Shown here: positions 33,389-44,186 of the stretch, one piece after another
How positions within the stretch are numbered: the first letter of the stretch is position 1
How the letters are laid out: every line of letters starts with the position of its first letter
Origin: Apoderus coryli
Lineage: Eukaryota > Arthropoda > Insecta > Coleoptera > Attelabidae
Assembly: GCA_911728435.2 (NCBI GenBank)
Contig: OU452211.1
Coordinates: forward strand, 12,134,428 to 12,198,427
DNA length: 64,000 bases
Reading direction: 5' to 3'
Program-made: the position numbers and the translations under genes
The notes under the pieces: model-generated
The model's input: only the letters and a program-made list of their open reading frames with translations
Database searches by the model: none
Told to the model about the DNA's origin: nothing

Positions 33389-34444
33389 TACAAGGTGTCT
33401 AAAAATTGTACGGCAATATTTCTACTGTGTATAGAACATTTAAAAATAAGTATAGTTTGCTTAATAAAACCATGTCCAAAAATGCGCCCCTAAGGAGCTA
33501 CGACCCCTAGACAATGGCTGTAAAAAATCGTTTTTTGACATTTTCTTCTAAATTATGAAAGATATTTTAATAAAATTGGGCAAAGTTGCTCGCTTTCTAT
33601 GATGCATATTACCCTATGTTACAATCGTCGCAGTTTTCTCAGAGGTGTAACATTTATTCTACAGAGAAAAGGTATTTTTGTGAAAACGTTGTAGAGTTAA
33701 AGGTTTCAGTGTAATTTGCAATTTAATGTTGACGTGTTTTTAAGCTTTGGAAAAGTTCATTCTTAGCTCCAAAAAATCTTTCAAGTAGCCTTTGACATGA
33801 AATGTCAAATTAATATTATTTGGTGTATTGTATTGTAGCTTAACTAAGTATTATTGGAATTTATTTATTAAAAAATGGCAAATTACACGTATTCTGAGCA
33901 AGTAGACATGATTTTAACTTTGGGTGATTGTTTTGGAAGTTCAAATGCATCGGTAAGAGATACGCAGAAATATTTCCTACTAGAAATATTCCGGATAGAA
34001 AAACATTATTAGAGTGTCTCATTATCAACACGACTAAATGTCTGGGCAGCTACTTTAGGAAATGAGTTCATAGGGTTTCACATATTTCCGGGTCCTTTAA
34101 ACGGAAATATGTACATAGATTTTTTGGTAAACAATTTATTTCAAATATTGGAAAATGCACCCTTACATCTTAGACGGGATATGTTTTTCATGCATGATGG
34201 TGCACCACCCCATTTTAGTAGAAATGCAAGAAAGTGGTTAAATGTTAATTTCCCAAATAATTGGATTGTTCGTGGTGCACCAATTCATTGGCCACCAAGA
34301 TCTCCAGATATGAATACAGTCGACTTCACTATTTGGGGATACCTGAAGACAAAATTATATGGAGAGAGAATTACCACCATTGAAGAATTAACGGCGGCCA
34401 ATTTAAACACTTTTTGTGACTTATTAATGCTAACTTGTTTTTAA
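33389..34444 (+). pseudogene. Mariner-type (DD41D) transposase with internal deletion
   Basis: An ATG at 33874 starts a normal N-terminus (ANYTYSEQVDMILTLGDCFG), but after about 50 codons the sequence jumps into STRLNVWAATLGNEFIGFHI, the strand after the first catalytic Asp, so that Asp and about 100 residues are deleted. The rest is open from 34109 to 34444: FMHDGAPPHFSRNARKWL with the second Asp, IHWPPRSPDMNTVDFTIWGY with the third, and a short C-terminus that ends early. A possible left terminus (acaaggtgtctaaaaattgt) starts near 33389; a right one is not evident. Confidence 0.75.
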
Positions 34445-34862
34445 ATATTTGTTATTCTTTATTACTGTTATGTTTTTTTTTTTTATAATTTTATCAAAAA
34501 ATATTGTTGGGTTTATTGTTATTTAAATGTTATTACACCTAATGTTGTCATATTTTTTGGCTTTTATTTTATTAATGCATTTTGAGTGTTTAAAGATATG
34601 TTCTAAAGCTGCTTTTTGTGAGACGAAGATTTGGAGATTCGGGTATTTAAATACTTTATTATTTAACGTTAGTAAAGGTTTATTAGGTTATTTTTGTTGT
34701 TATTTATTTTATGGTTCACAACAGAGCCGATCATACGCATGCACAAAGTGCAAATATCCGAGAAAAGAGATTTTACTCATTTTTTTTATTTAAAATTAAT
34801 GCGTGAGTTAATAGTTCAGTAAGACATATACAAATTACCAAAAACTTTTATTTATTTTTTAG

Positions 34863-34994
34863 GCAAAACTTAAATTCAGACTTCACAGATAGCGCTCTTG
34901 GATCAACAGATAAAAGTCCACTTCCATATGGAAATTTTCAATTAAGAGATACTACAGTTCAATCCATAATGTCACATCCGAGATATGGTCCTAA
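34863..34994 (+). CDS. Exon of an unrecognised Ser/Asn-rich host protein (exon A)
   Basis: 132 bp between a pyrimidine-rich acceptor (ttttttag) and a GTAAGT donor. The open phase begins with one base completing a split codon and encodes 43 residues including DFTDSALGSTDKSPLPYGNF and TTVQSIMSHPRYGP; it ends two bases into a codon. That phase is completed by the first base of the exon at 39025. Composition is polar and unlike any transposon frame in the window. I do not recognise the protein; polar, Ser-rich segments of this kind are common in cytoskeletal, synaptic or signalling scaffold proteins, but that is only a general resemblance. Confidence 0.75.
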
Positions 34995-36289
34995 GTAAGT
35001 AAATACGAATAGTTATAGAAGTATAACAATCCACTAGTATAAGATGGAAAAGAAAGCGTTTATTAACTAGGTACCCTCATTATTCTTCTACGAAACACTG
35101 AACTACAACCTGCGGCTGTAACAATTGTAAGTTTTGATTTCTGTTTGCGGTATCATTATAAATAGATAACCTACTCAGAATATCTATTGTGCATACCTAT
35201 CTACTCAGCAAAGGTCACAAAAGGGTAGATAAAAAGGCTGTCTTCCTGTGGGCCTACGAAAACTGCATTGGAAAAACCATGGGCAGTAACTTTTGTTTAG
35301 TGTGTTTAGTCTCAACTAAAAATGTTGCTCAACAATTTTACTTCATACCTTAAATAGCTTATCAAGGGATTCTAAGAATGTTCTTGTAGCAATGTTACGA
35401 AACACATTTCTTATACATTTGCATTTAATTTTCAATAAATTCTTAAAAAAAAAAAACATTATAATAGGATACTTAAGATATTAGTATTTTTTAGAAAAAT
35501 TTATATTTACATTACAATTAGAACAATTTGGAATATTATTAATCGTTAGGTACTGGAACTGTATTAGTAGATTTTTAAAAAAAATCTAACTATTCAGGAG
35601 ATCGACACAACCGAAATTTTGAAAAATTTTTATGCAGTACTTCATTTTATGAGCCCTGGATCCTAAAAATGACCTCAGTTCAAAAGTTTATATATCTATA
35701 TATATATATATATATGGGATATAGAAACTTTGCGTCACGTTCTAGGCCGCATTTTTTGACCAATCGAAACAAAATTTGGTTAAAAAATCGGCTAGGTCAT
35801 GGAATCGCGTGAGTTCGTTGGCGATTGAAATCGGAGAGCTAATTTCAGAATGGCGGCCTGTCAAAGTTTTAAAAAAATCATATTTTTTTCGTTGTTAATA
35901 GAAAATACCGATGTTACATATCAAATGATAGAGCACTTAAATCTCTACAATATTTATTTGGAGAGTTTTTTCATCGCTGGCATATTTAAGTAAATGTAAG
36001 TCAATATAAAGTAACAAAAAATAAAAAAAATATCATCACCCGCTATACCTGTAATTATTTTGACAAATAAACACCTGTGAAATAACAATAAGACCGTACT
36101 TACGTATGTATTATAGTATAAAGGGTATTTCAGTTAAAATAACTGTCAATATGACACTTTGGTTATATTTGGCGAATGTCAGAATATTGCGTTATTTGTT
36201 TATTAATAGTGGGTGTCAGTGGTAGACTAAGTATAAATAAAAAATACATAAATCAAAAATCTACTTCTCCGACTGGCTGCCATCGGGAT
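34995..36289. other. Intron sequence, no gene recognised
   Basis: AT-rich intron of the plus-strand gene. Includes a short (TA)n microsatellite at about 35694-35716 and long A and T runs (about 35447, 36288). A less AT-rich patch at 35740-35850 has no readable domain. Confidence 0.5.
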
Positions 36290-36423
36290 TTTTTTTTTTT
36301 CAAATTCACAAAATGGTTGTTAGTTCTTCGGGTTGAGGAATTCTGTTGGCAATTTCAGCTTTGTTTTGGATAAAGTGTCCAACATAAGTCTCTGCAACCG
36401 TAGATGATTGCCAACCTCTATGA
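36290..36423 (-). pseudogene. C-terminal end of a Crypton-like tyrosine recombinase
   Basis: The minus strand reads HRGWQSSTVAETYVGHFI, then QNKAEIANRIPQPEELTTIL and a TGA. The H/RGW.S..VAE.Y signature matches the end of the catalytic domain of Crypton-type tyrosine recombinases found in insect genomes, in which the Tyr is the nucleophile. Only 43 codons remain; upstream the frame is cut off by the LINE tail at 36424. Assignment rests on this single motif. Confidence 0.45.
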
Positions 36424-37530
36424 TAATAATAATAATTGCTTTATTGCCCAACAGTATTACATACCATTAACAGAGCACGTTTAAAAAATATGATTATTAC
36501 TATAAACACTACCAGACACCACGATACTTAATAAGAATCATCCAATACTTATAAGAGAAAAGAAATATATCATTCTTAAAAAATATACATTAACAACATC
36601 TTAACCTACTACATCTTACTATAAATGACAAGTAATGTTAATGTAGACAATCAAACACCATGTTTGTTTTACATACATTGAGAAAAATAAATTAGTGCTA
36701 AGGTTCGAAAATAATCAGTAAGATGACTGACTCAACATTAATGTGACTGACCTTCTAACTAATGTCAGTGATTCGGAATAAATATCACAGCAGTCAGCAA
36801 CAGAGTTAAAATTATCGCACATTGTGTATATGGGTGACCTTTCGTATATGTTACTCCTCGCTCTCACATTATAAAACGGAAAATTATATCTTGAATTTAT
36901 TCTAGAAATCAAAAAATTTATTTTAGCCAAGAGCTCTGAACAAGCTATTTTACCATGCAACAGCCGATAAAGAAAACACACGGAACATATCCTTCTACGC
37001 AGATCCAAGCTGAGAAAATCAAATCGTGTTGTTAATTCACTATAAAGTACAGCCTGTTCTGGATAATCTCCATCAATTTTAAAGGAAAGGTACTTTAGAA
37101 ATTTCCTCTGAATTCTCTCAATGCAAACTTTATAGCAAGTATAATAAGGATACCATATAAGAGAGCAGTATTCCAGCTTGGAACGGACATATGCGAAATA
37201 AACAGACTTTATGGCATTCACATCTGTAAAAGATCTACAACTTCTCGTAATAAAACCGTACATCCTCAAAGCATTTCCAACCATAACTGTAATATGTTCC
37301 GAAAACGAAAATTCTCTGTCAAACAGAACTCCCAAATCCTTTATAGATTCAAGAACTAGCAAAACTTCATCACCTATACTGTACTGAAAACTGAGGAAAG
37401 ATTGCTTCCGCGTGTACGTCACAACTTTACATTTTCCAGCATTTAAACACAATTTGTTGCTCTGACACCATTCTTTAATTATGTTAATGAAATGCTGAAG
37501 CTGCAAGCAATCATCCACAGTTCCTATTTG
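36424..37530 (-). mobile_element. 5'-truncated Jockey-type LINE
   Basis: The inverted 3' tail (ATA)n followed by attgctttattgcccaac at 36421-36452 matches the 3' end of the 15.9-18.7 kb LINE, so both belong to one family. The copy contains only the C-terminal third of ORF2. Its 5' edge is near 37530, just inside a pyrimidine-rich stretch. It lies antisense in the first intron of the plus-strand gene. Confidence 0.85.
36715..37527 (-). pseudogene. LINE ORF2 C-terminal portion (open, truncated)
   Basis: About 270 open codons on the minus strand, starting within the RT after the FADD motif: DDCLQLQHFINIIKEWC, LCLNAGKCKVVTYTRK, IKDLGVLFDREFSFSEHI (thumb), RMYGFITRSCRSF, YVRSKLEYCSLIWYPYY and INFLISRINSRYNFPFY, with a natural stop. 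It aligns block by block with the C-terminus of the 15.9-18.7 kb LINE but differs at many residues, so the copies come from different source elements. Lacking endonuclease and the RT catalytic core, it is dead on arrival, as usual for 5'-truncated insertions. Confidence 0.85.
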
Positions 37531-37561
37531 TGAGAAAGAAGAAAGAAAAATATTAACTTAC

Positions 37562-37666
37562 TGAACATGGCGAACAGGAATGGCTGCGTGTGAAATGCAT
37601 GTTTGTTTTCCAGATATTCTAAGAGAAGTACACCACTCTCTTGTAACGGCTTGATCACTGGGAAAC
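37562..37666 (-). pseudogene. THAP-domain exon 2 (remnant gene or element)
   Basis: A 105-bp minus-strand segment with an acceptor (attcttgtag) and a GTAAGT donor. It encodes FPSDQAVTREWCTSLRISGK, then QTCISHAAIPVRHVQ. THAP zinc fingers show a FP.D...R..W motif and a late C-x2-H pair, both seen here (CISH). Its first base completes the split Lys codon left by the upstream exon at 38051, giving the H-K-F-P junction expected in a THAP domain. Later exons are not found; a LINE begins 32 bp downstream. Confidence 0.5.
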
Positions 37667-38050
37667 CTACAAGAATTATGGTACTATATTTGCCAAATGG
37701 ATACAAATTTAAAAACAATTTTCACATAATTTTTCCGGATATGTAGGTATATATTTTGTATGTAGCAGAACAAGACCCAATTTGAGACCACGAAAACACT
37801 GCAATTTCAATAGAAACAAACAGTACTCTCCGGCTTCCAGCAAAATATTCTCACCGAGAATACTGATCGGAAGGTATATGAAAAACTCCAGGTCTGACGG
37901 TAGTATGAAATATAAAGTATTTTATGAATTTACAATTATTGTTGTTTATTATATTACTGTCTATTCTGCAACTAGGTTTATAGTATATTTAAACAACTCA
38001 TGTTAACTGCTATCGCTGTAAAATCCCAAAATCTACGCCATTGTACTTAC

Positions 38051-38110
38051 TTGTGACACGTAACCTCAGTCCGAAAATCACTCGACATGCAAACTAAGCA
38101 CTTTTTTCTC
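38051..38110 (-). pseudogene. THAP-domain exon 1 (remnant)
   Basis: The minus strand encodes KCLVCMSSDFRTEVTCHK with the opening C-x2-C zinc pair of a THAP domain, then a CACAA/GTAAGT donor. No in-frame ATG precedes it and an in-frame stop lies upstream at about 38121, so either the start is on another exon or it is lost. THAP domains are DNA-binding fingers of P-element transposases and of domesticated regulators; which this was cannot be told. Confidence 0.45.
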
Positions 38111-38111
38111 C

Positions 38112-39024
38112 CCCTTATTTAGAGGAAAACCAGTTTTACACACTTCAAATGCAGTAAAGTGGAAGAGTCTCCTAAAATTCACTTAATTCGAGTTATAACA
38201 CTGTACGTAGCACTACGCGCACCCCACACGTCAACGTGAAATGTAAATAATAACAAATCCCTCCGCGGGGTTGCCACACATTTATATCCGTAGAACTGTA
38301 TTTTTGTGAATCATATTATATTTGATTGCTTTTTTGACGTTAAATATTTTATGAACATATAATGGAAGCCGAATACAAAAAGAAATATTATAAATATTGT
38401 ATAGTTCTGCAATGTAAGAACACTGTGACCAACCCTAATAAAAATTTACACTGGGATGTCAAATACGAGTTCTGATTCTATGAATAAAACGAACAATTTG
38501 CAACAGTGTTAGATTTTATTAGTAAAAAAGTAAAGGTTATGTAGGCTACAAACATTTTTGTGATTATTTTCTTGTTATGCCACTTCTATGTTTGTTTATT
38601 TTTCTGAGGTTTTTCCTCATTATCAAAAATACTATAAAAGATATTGCAAATCTTAAGGCAGATGTTAAGTTATAATAAAATTCTCTAAAACTTGCCTAAT
38701 TTAACCGACCTTGTAGCTCTAACCGTTTCCAAGATAGCAATGCATATAAGCCAAATTTGGGACACACTGTATATTGCTTGAGCAGGCAATAAGCCTGGTA
38801 AAACAAAGTTCACAAACACAAACGATAGCTGGACAAGAAGTAGCATCTAGCAGCAATTTATAAATAAAGCCTCGTGCTTAGGGAATGTCTAGTGTTGGAA
38901 ATAGGATATAATGGAGATCTACTTCTTGTTAGGCCGTGCGCATGGTGGTGTGAGTCATATTTCCAATGTAATTAAAGTCGTCTTACATTATGCAAATTTC
39001 TATATAATTTATTGTTGATTAAAG
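38112..39024. other. Intron sequence, no gene recognised
   Basis: Part of the first intron of the plus-strand gene. A CpG-containing patch at 38200-38275 stands out from the AT-rich background. The terminus-like word tttgggacacactgtata near 38745 is the inverse of one at about 25799, so a decayed transposon end is likely. Confidence 0.45.
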
Positions 39025-39147
39025 GTCTGCTCTTGGTTCGAATATGTATGCATATTTGAAGTTTGGTTTGCCACGAGTATTCCCACCAAATCATAATGAA
39101 TCGGGAGGAAACCAATCACGCCAAGGTACACCACAACATTTTCATAG
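39025..39147 (+). CDS. Exon of the unrecognised host protein (exon B)
   Basis: 123 bp with an acceptor (gttgattaaag) and a GTATGT donor. The first base completes the codon from exon A; 40 codons follow, including ALGSNMYAYLKFGLPRVFPP and QSRQGTPQHFH, ending with two bases (AG) of the next codon. The first half is more hydrophobic and ordered-looking than the other exons (aromatic residues and a GLPRVFPP motif), so it may be a small conserved motif. Phase agreement on both sides is the main support. Confidence 0.75.
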
Positions 39148-39204
39148 GTATGTAACAAATTCTTAATAATATTATTCGATAGAAATATGAGTGGTTGCTT
39201 TATA

Positions 39205-39593
39205 GCGGGGTGACCTTTAATATTTTTACAAACGCCTACAAGATGGTGTTTTTGACATCACAATATTCACATCGACATGTGATTTATGACAGCATATTGG
39301 CATATCGCAGACTCCATAATACATAACTTGATCGAAGTTCAAAAAACAGCTTGTCTCAATTCGTGTAAGGAAATGATAAACAAATTCGACGTAGGAACTG
39401 CAAAATCCATTTACAGCATCGTATCGAAAACCAAGCAAGAATCTACTCTATGGACGGGTGTTCCAGGATAAACCAAATATTGTTCGCGCACGAAGGACTT
39501 CCAAGATAATTATCACTCACTTCAGCTGTGCAAAAAGCAGTTACCGCCACAGATCTAGGAGTTTCTAGATCTGTGGTTACCGCTAAATGGTAT
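39205..39593 (+). pseudogene. Mariner (DD34D-type) relic, 5' part
   Basis: Plus-strand pieces read FDVGTAKSIYSIVSKTKQES and, after a frame change, VFQDKPNIVRARRTSK, the region around and after the first catalytic Asp of mariner transposases (the Asp itself is not preserved). The element is interrupted at 39593 by an RTE-type LINE and resumes at 41234. Confidence 0.65.
39547..39576. repeat. 12-bp perfect hairpin next to a LINE insertion site
   Basis: CCACAGATCTAG at 39547-39558 and CTAGATCTGTGG at 39565-39576 with a 6-base loop, 8 bases before the RTE target duplication. Confidence 0.75.
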
Positions 39594-41224
39594 CATCATC
39601 ATCATCACTCAGCTATAGTAGTCCACTGCTGAACATAAGCCTCTCGTTTATTTTGCCACTCTTCTCTATCTTGAGCCATTTGTATCCAATTACCACAGAT
39701 TCTTTTGATGTCATCGATCCATCGTGTGGGGGGCGCCCTCTACTACGATAAGCTTCGTGCCTCGGGCGCCACTCCAATAGTTTTTTAGACCATCTTCCGT
39801 CAGTTCTTCTAGCTACGTGGCCGGCCCAGTTCCACTTTAAAGTTGTTATTTTTTCGATTACATCTATAACACCTGTTCTTTGGCGAATAATCTCGTTTGG
39901 TATTCGGTCTCTGAGGGAAATACCCAGAATAGCCCTCTCCATCGCCCGTTGGGTGACACGCAGTTTCTTTGCTGACTTTTTTGTAAGCGTCAATGTTTCG
40001 GCTCCGTATGTCATCACTGGTAATACGCACTGATTGTATACTTTTCGTTTTAGACTGATGGGAATATCCGACTTGAAAACATACTTTAATCTTCCAAAAG
40101 ATGTCCACCCCAAGCCTACTCTCCGGAGAAGTTCGCACGTCTGGTTGTCCCGTCCTATTCGGATCTCATGACCCAAATATTTGTAGGCGGTGACCTGTTC
40201 AATAGATTTGCTTCCAACAGTTATGTTTTCACCGGGGACTAGGTTTGTCATGACTTGCGTCTTTGCAAAGTTAATTCTTAGGCCAATTTCCCTTGAAGCA
40301 TTGTATAATTTTTCCAACATCATGGACGCTTGATCTATACGGTCGGTGATAAGGACGATATCGTCTGCAAATCTTAAGTTATTTAATCTTTCACCGTCTA
40401 TATTTAGGCCCATGTCCCCCCATTCGATTTTCTTACAGGCATATTCGAGCAGTGTGGTGAACAGCTTTGGAGAGAGGGTATCTCCTTGACGTACACCTTG
40501 TTCTATTTGGAATGTTCTTGTGTTTTTATGTAATCTTACACACGCCGTTGCTTTCTCATATATACCCTTAATCAGTGCAATGTACCTGTAATCAATTCTG
40601 CAGTCTGTTAATGATTTGAGCATATGTTGTTGGCTGATTGAGTCAAAAGCTTTTTCATAATCTACGCAAACAAGGATGAGAGGTTTATTATATTCTGTTG
40701 ATTTTTCTATAAGGGTCTTGATTGTATGTAAATGGTCATTTGTACCGTACCATGCTCGAAATCCTGCCTGTTCTTTCGGCTGGTAAAAATCTAATTTTGG
40801 AGTTAGGCGTTTAGCAATGATCTTCATAAATAGTTTATACAAGTGAGATAGGAGACTAATGGGTCTGTAATTTGCTAGATTACCAATGTTTCCCTTCTTG
40901 TGCATTATTACTATAGTGGCGTTGTTCCACTTTGAAGGTGTCACTCCTTGATGTAGACATTCATTAAATAATTTACATAGGGCTTTAATAACTATGTGTC
41001 CACCTTCCTTTACTGCCTCTATAACAATTTCGTCTTCTCCTGGTGACTTATTATTCTTCATCTCAGACACCGCCTTTCTTACTTCACAGTAGGTTATGTC
41101 AGGTACATCTTCAGAGCCCTGGTTCAGTATTCTTGGGATAGGTACCTCTTCTTCATCTGGTTTTCTATAAAGTTCTTCATAGAAGTCTTCGACAATTTTT
41201 ACAATTTCATCCTTGTTGGTAGTC
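39594..41224 (-). mobile_element. RTE-type LINE, 5'-truncated, with 9-bp target duplication
   Basis: AAATGGTAT at 39585-39593 is repeated at 41225-41233, so the insert is exactly 39594-41224. The minus-strand 3' end is a (GAT)n run, a simple-repeat tail of the kind RTE-clade LINEs carry instead of poly(A). It inserted into the mariner relic and lies antisense in the second intron of the plus-strand gene. Confidence 0.9.
39613..41224 (-). pseudogene. RTE-type ORF2 (reverse transcriptase and C-terminus)
   Basis: Open from the 5' junction: MKNNKSPGEDEIVIEAVKEG, NYRPISLLSHLYKLFMKI, then VDYEKAFDSIS (motif A), GVRQGDTLSPKLFTTLLE (motif B), NNLRFADDIVLI (catalytic motif C), AYKYLGHEI (thumb) and a C-terminal KWNWAGHVARRTDGRWSKKL block characteristic of the RTE clade. 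After RGRPP, near 39730, the frame shifts inside a G-rich run; the alternative frame continues the family C-terminus (DDIKRICGNW-like) to near 39610. Endonuclease is missing through 5' truncation. RT core is uninterrupted, so the copy is relatively young. Confidence 0.88.
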
Positions 41225-41233
41225 AAATGGTAT

Positions 41234-41600
41234 AGGTACAATGATTTGTTGGCCAAATGTCATAGACGAAGTCAGCAAAAACAACCAAAAATCTGGCATT
41301 AAGATGAAGACATCATTACAATGCCATCTCGCACACAGAAAAATCTTGAAATAGTGTCTCATTCTTTATATTCATTTGAACTCCTTTTGTACCAAAAAAA
41401 AATGCGTGGCCAGCGATTTTCAAAACCTTGTTCTGAGAAACAAGCTTCAGAGTGGAGAAAATGTTTTGAGAACTGGTTCAATCCTATGCAAAAATGTATA
41501 GATCATAAAGACGAAGATTTTAAAAAGCACTACAATAATTTTATCTTACAAATGTTATTTCCTTCTCAGATTTTGTAGAAAAATATAAAGAAACCTTCAT
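41234..41600 (+). pseudogene. Mariner (DD34D-type) relic, 3' part
   Basis: Continues the element broken by the RTE insertion. A frame at 41402-41540 reads MRGQRFSKPCSEKQASEWRK, then CFENWFNPMQKCID, the mariner C-terminus also seen in the 1.8-3.0 kb copy. The segment with the third catalytic residue is unreadable. Confidence 0.75.
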
Positions 41601-41621
41601 ATTACAATTTGTTTTCTTCTT

Positions 41622-43470
41622 CTTCTTCTTGCGGTGCCTTGCCTGTCTCAGGCGTGGGCTATCTTCGTGACAATCTGGTTGAAGCGCTCTCTATCTTTAG
41701 CTGCTTGGAATAATTGTTCTACTCCCAGTCCGGTCCAATTCCTGATGTTTCGCAGCCATGATAGTTTTTTGCGGCCTATCCATCATCTGCCCTCAACTTT
41801 TCCCTGGATGATCAGGCGAGGAATGTGGTACTTGGGTCCTCGTGTTATATGTCCAAAGTAGCTAACCTTTCTTGTTTTTATGGTGTCCAGGAGTTCTCGA
41901 TCTTTATCCAGCTGTCTGAGAACTTCTTCATTGCTAGTATGCGTCGTCCAAGAGATTTTGAGGATTCTCCGATAGCAACACATCTCGAATGCCTCTATTT
42001 TATTCATGGTGTCAATTTTAAGGGTCCATGTCTCACAGCCGTACAGAAAAATGCTCCATATGTAACATCGGAGTGTTCTGAGCCGCGTTTGTATTGAGAG
42101 ATTTCTATTAGTAAGGGTGGGTTTCCATTTACTAAACATCCCACGTGCCATTTCAATCCTCGCTTTAATCTCTTCTTCGCATGTTATTTCATTGTTCAGC
42201 CAACTTCCCAGATACTTGAAGTGTGATACCAACTCGATGTTGTGTCCGTTGATTGTGATCGGAATTGGTTCTATGTTTATTTTACCTACCGCCATCCATT
42301 TTGTTTTTTTTATGTTTATATTAATACTTCATCTTCGTCCAGCCTCATACACTCTGTCCAGCAACACTTGCAAGTCCTCCATAGACTCAGCGATAATAGC
42401 GGTATCATCTGCGTACCTTACGTTGTTTATGATTTCGCCTCCTATCTTTGCTCCCTCTCTCCTGCCATCTAAGGCCTCGTGAAATATGTTTTCTGAGTAG
42501 AGATTGAATAACATGGGTGACAAGACACACCTCTGTCTCACACCGCGTCTTATTGGTATTTCGTCTGTAACGCTGTCCTCTAGCCTGACCACAGCAGTCT
42601 GATTGTAGTACAGATTTATCAAAAGACGTATGTCATAATAGTCTACGTTACATGATTTTAGACATCGAAAAAGTTTTGTGTGGTCAACTCGATCGAATGC
42701 TTTTTCGAAATCGATAAAGCACACATAGATGTTCTTTCGAAATTCGCAGCTCTTCTGCAATAATGTTCTCATGCAAAAAAGGGCTTCGCGTGTGCCCAGT
42801 CCGCCACGAAATCCAAATTACCAATGTCTCGATCACATATAAAGTGTGGCTCATTAGGCTAATCAGCCGATTTCTGCCAGTCGCCAGGCAGTTTTCCGGT
42901 TTGGTAAACTTGGTTGAAGAATGCCGTCAGAGTAGATACGCCTTCGTCTTCAAGGAGCTTCACCAACTCAATAGGTATTTCATCGGGTCCGGGAGTTTTT
43001 CTTGCTTTCGATTGCTGTATAGCTTTTTGAACTTCGGATTTGAGGATACTTGGACCATGTTCTGTCCTATGATTAGCTAGTAAGCTCTCTGGCATTTCGC
43101 GAGTTTCATCGTTAAACAGCTGTTGGATATATTGTTGCCATTCATTACGTCGATCTTCCTGTGTTAGTAATGCCTTTCCCTTATCATTGTATATCACAGT
43201 TGTGTTTTTTCTTCTATATATGCCAGAACATTCTTTTAGCTTTCTATGTAAATTAAAATCGTCGTGTGTGGACTGAAGATGTTCGATTTCTTTGCAGGAT
43301 TCTTGAAGCCAGTTTTCCTTGGCCTCTTTAATTTTTTTACGAATTATACGGTGTATTTTTGTGTATTCAGTTTGATTGTTGTTCTTATATTTTCGTCTTT
43401 CCTCCATGAGCTTTAATATTTCTTGTGTCATCCATTCCTTTTTTCCTTTTTTTAATTTATTAATTTGTTT
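41622..43470 (-). mobile_element. LINE (endonuclease-RT type), truncated, with (AAG)n tail
   Basis: The minus-strand element ends in an (AAG)n tail (ttcttcttcttctt on the plus strand at 41619-41632) and is cut at its 5' end near 43470, about 45 bp upstream of exon C of the plus-strand gene. It resembles the 22.1-24.5 kb LINE in protein motifs. It is antisense within the second intron. Confidence 0.85.
41783..43431 (-). pseudogene. LINE ORF2 in three frames
   Basis: Segment 1 (43431-42859): MTQEILKLMEERRKYKNN linker, KARKTPGPDEIPIELVKLLE and KLPGDWQKS. An internal deletion follows, removing most of the motif before the palm, with SLMSHTL just recognisable. Segment 2 (42772-42329): CFIDFEKAFDRVDHTKL (motif A), RRGVRQRCVLSPMLFN (motif B, with Gln-Arg where Gln-Gly is usual), NNVRYADDTAII (catalytic motif C). 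Segment 3 (42295-41783): KYLGSWLNNE thumb, AFEMCCYRRILKISW and FGHITRGPKY. Two frame breaks and the deletion make it inactive. The endonuclease is missing. Confidence 0.85.
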
Positions 43471-43514
43471 TGATTCATGATAATTAGTTTCTTGTCCTTT
43501 TGTATCCGTTTCAG

Positions 43515-43710
43515 AGGACGTCGATTAGAAAGACGCAGCCCTCGGGATGGCTCCTCCGGCTACGACAGTTCTGACAACGAAACCACGAATAACACCAATG
43601 AACAATATAAACGGAATCGAAAATACCGTTCCGATCCGGATTTCCGGTTGCATAGTCAACTGTCATCACCAATAACACAGGCTGTGGTCCAATCACACTT
43701 AAACAGCGGG
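43515..43710 (+). CDS. Exon of the unrecognised host protein (exon C)
   Basis: 196 bp, acceptor tatccgtttcag and a GTAGGG donor. The first base completes the Arg codon from exon B, then 65 codons: an Arg-rich start (GRRLERRSPRDGSSGYDSSD), an Asn/Thr-rich run, KRNRKYRSDPDF and QLSSPITQAVVQSHLNSG; it ends in phase 0. The RRSPRDGSSGYDSS stretch carries several potential Ser phosphorylation sites and looks disordered. Its base composition (more G and C) differs clearly from the flanking transposons. The weak GTAGGG donor could be an alternative splice site. Confidence 0.8.
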
Positions 43711-44135
43711 GTAGGGCATCCATTATTTTATTTTATTATTTCATAAAAAATAATAATAATAACAATCCATTGCAATTTGAATGTTTAGTAGATAAGGTAC
43801 CTTCCCATGTATTATGTGCATACGGAAGAAGAAAGAAATAATTGATTTGTGAAATTGTGGGTGCATGATAGCGGTTAATAAATAATGTAATTAGTGTTTA
43901 TACGGTCGATTTAACGAGTTGTAATACAGTGAGTTTTAAAGTATGTACATTGGGATCTGCATTTAAATGTATTCATAGCATAGGAAACAGTTAGTTGCTG
44001 ACTTTACTTTTATGTTGGTTGATGGATAAATGATAAATACCTATCTACTAGACTAATTTAAACATTTTAATACATAAACTTATTTTTGTAAAGTGTTTTC
44101 TTTCCAGTCTTTAATTTTTTATTTTCTCCTAGTAC
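43711..44135. other. Intron sequence, no gene recognised
   Basis: AT-rich start of the third intron with a short (AAT)n tract at about 43748. Nothing else seen. A TACAGGGTGGCC mariner-type terminus begins at 44134. Confidence 0.5.
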
Positions 44136-44186
44136 AGGGTGGCCAAACTTTTATGGAATTTTATGATACAGCCTAAATGGTAATAT

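Noticed and set aside
34527..34793. 88-codon open frame after the 34.1-kb mariner relic
   Set aside because: Phe/Leu/Tyr-rich translation of AT-rich DNA with no motif, just upstream of exon A.
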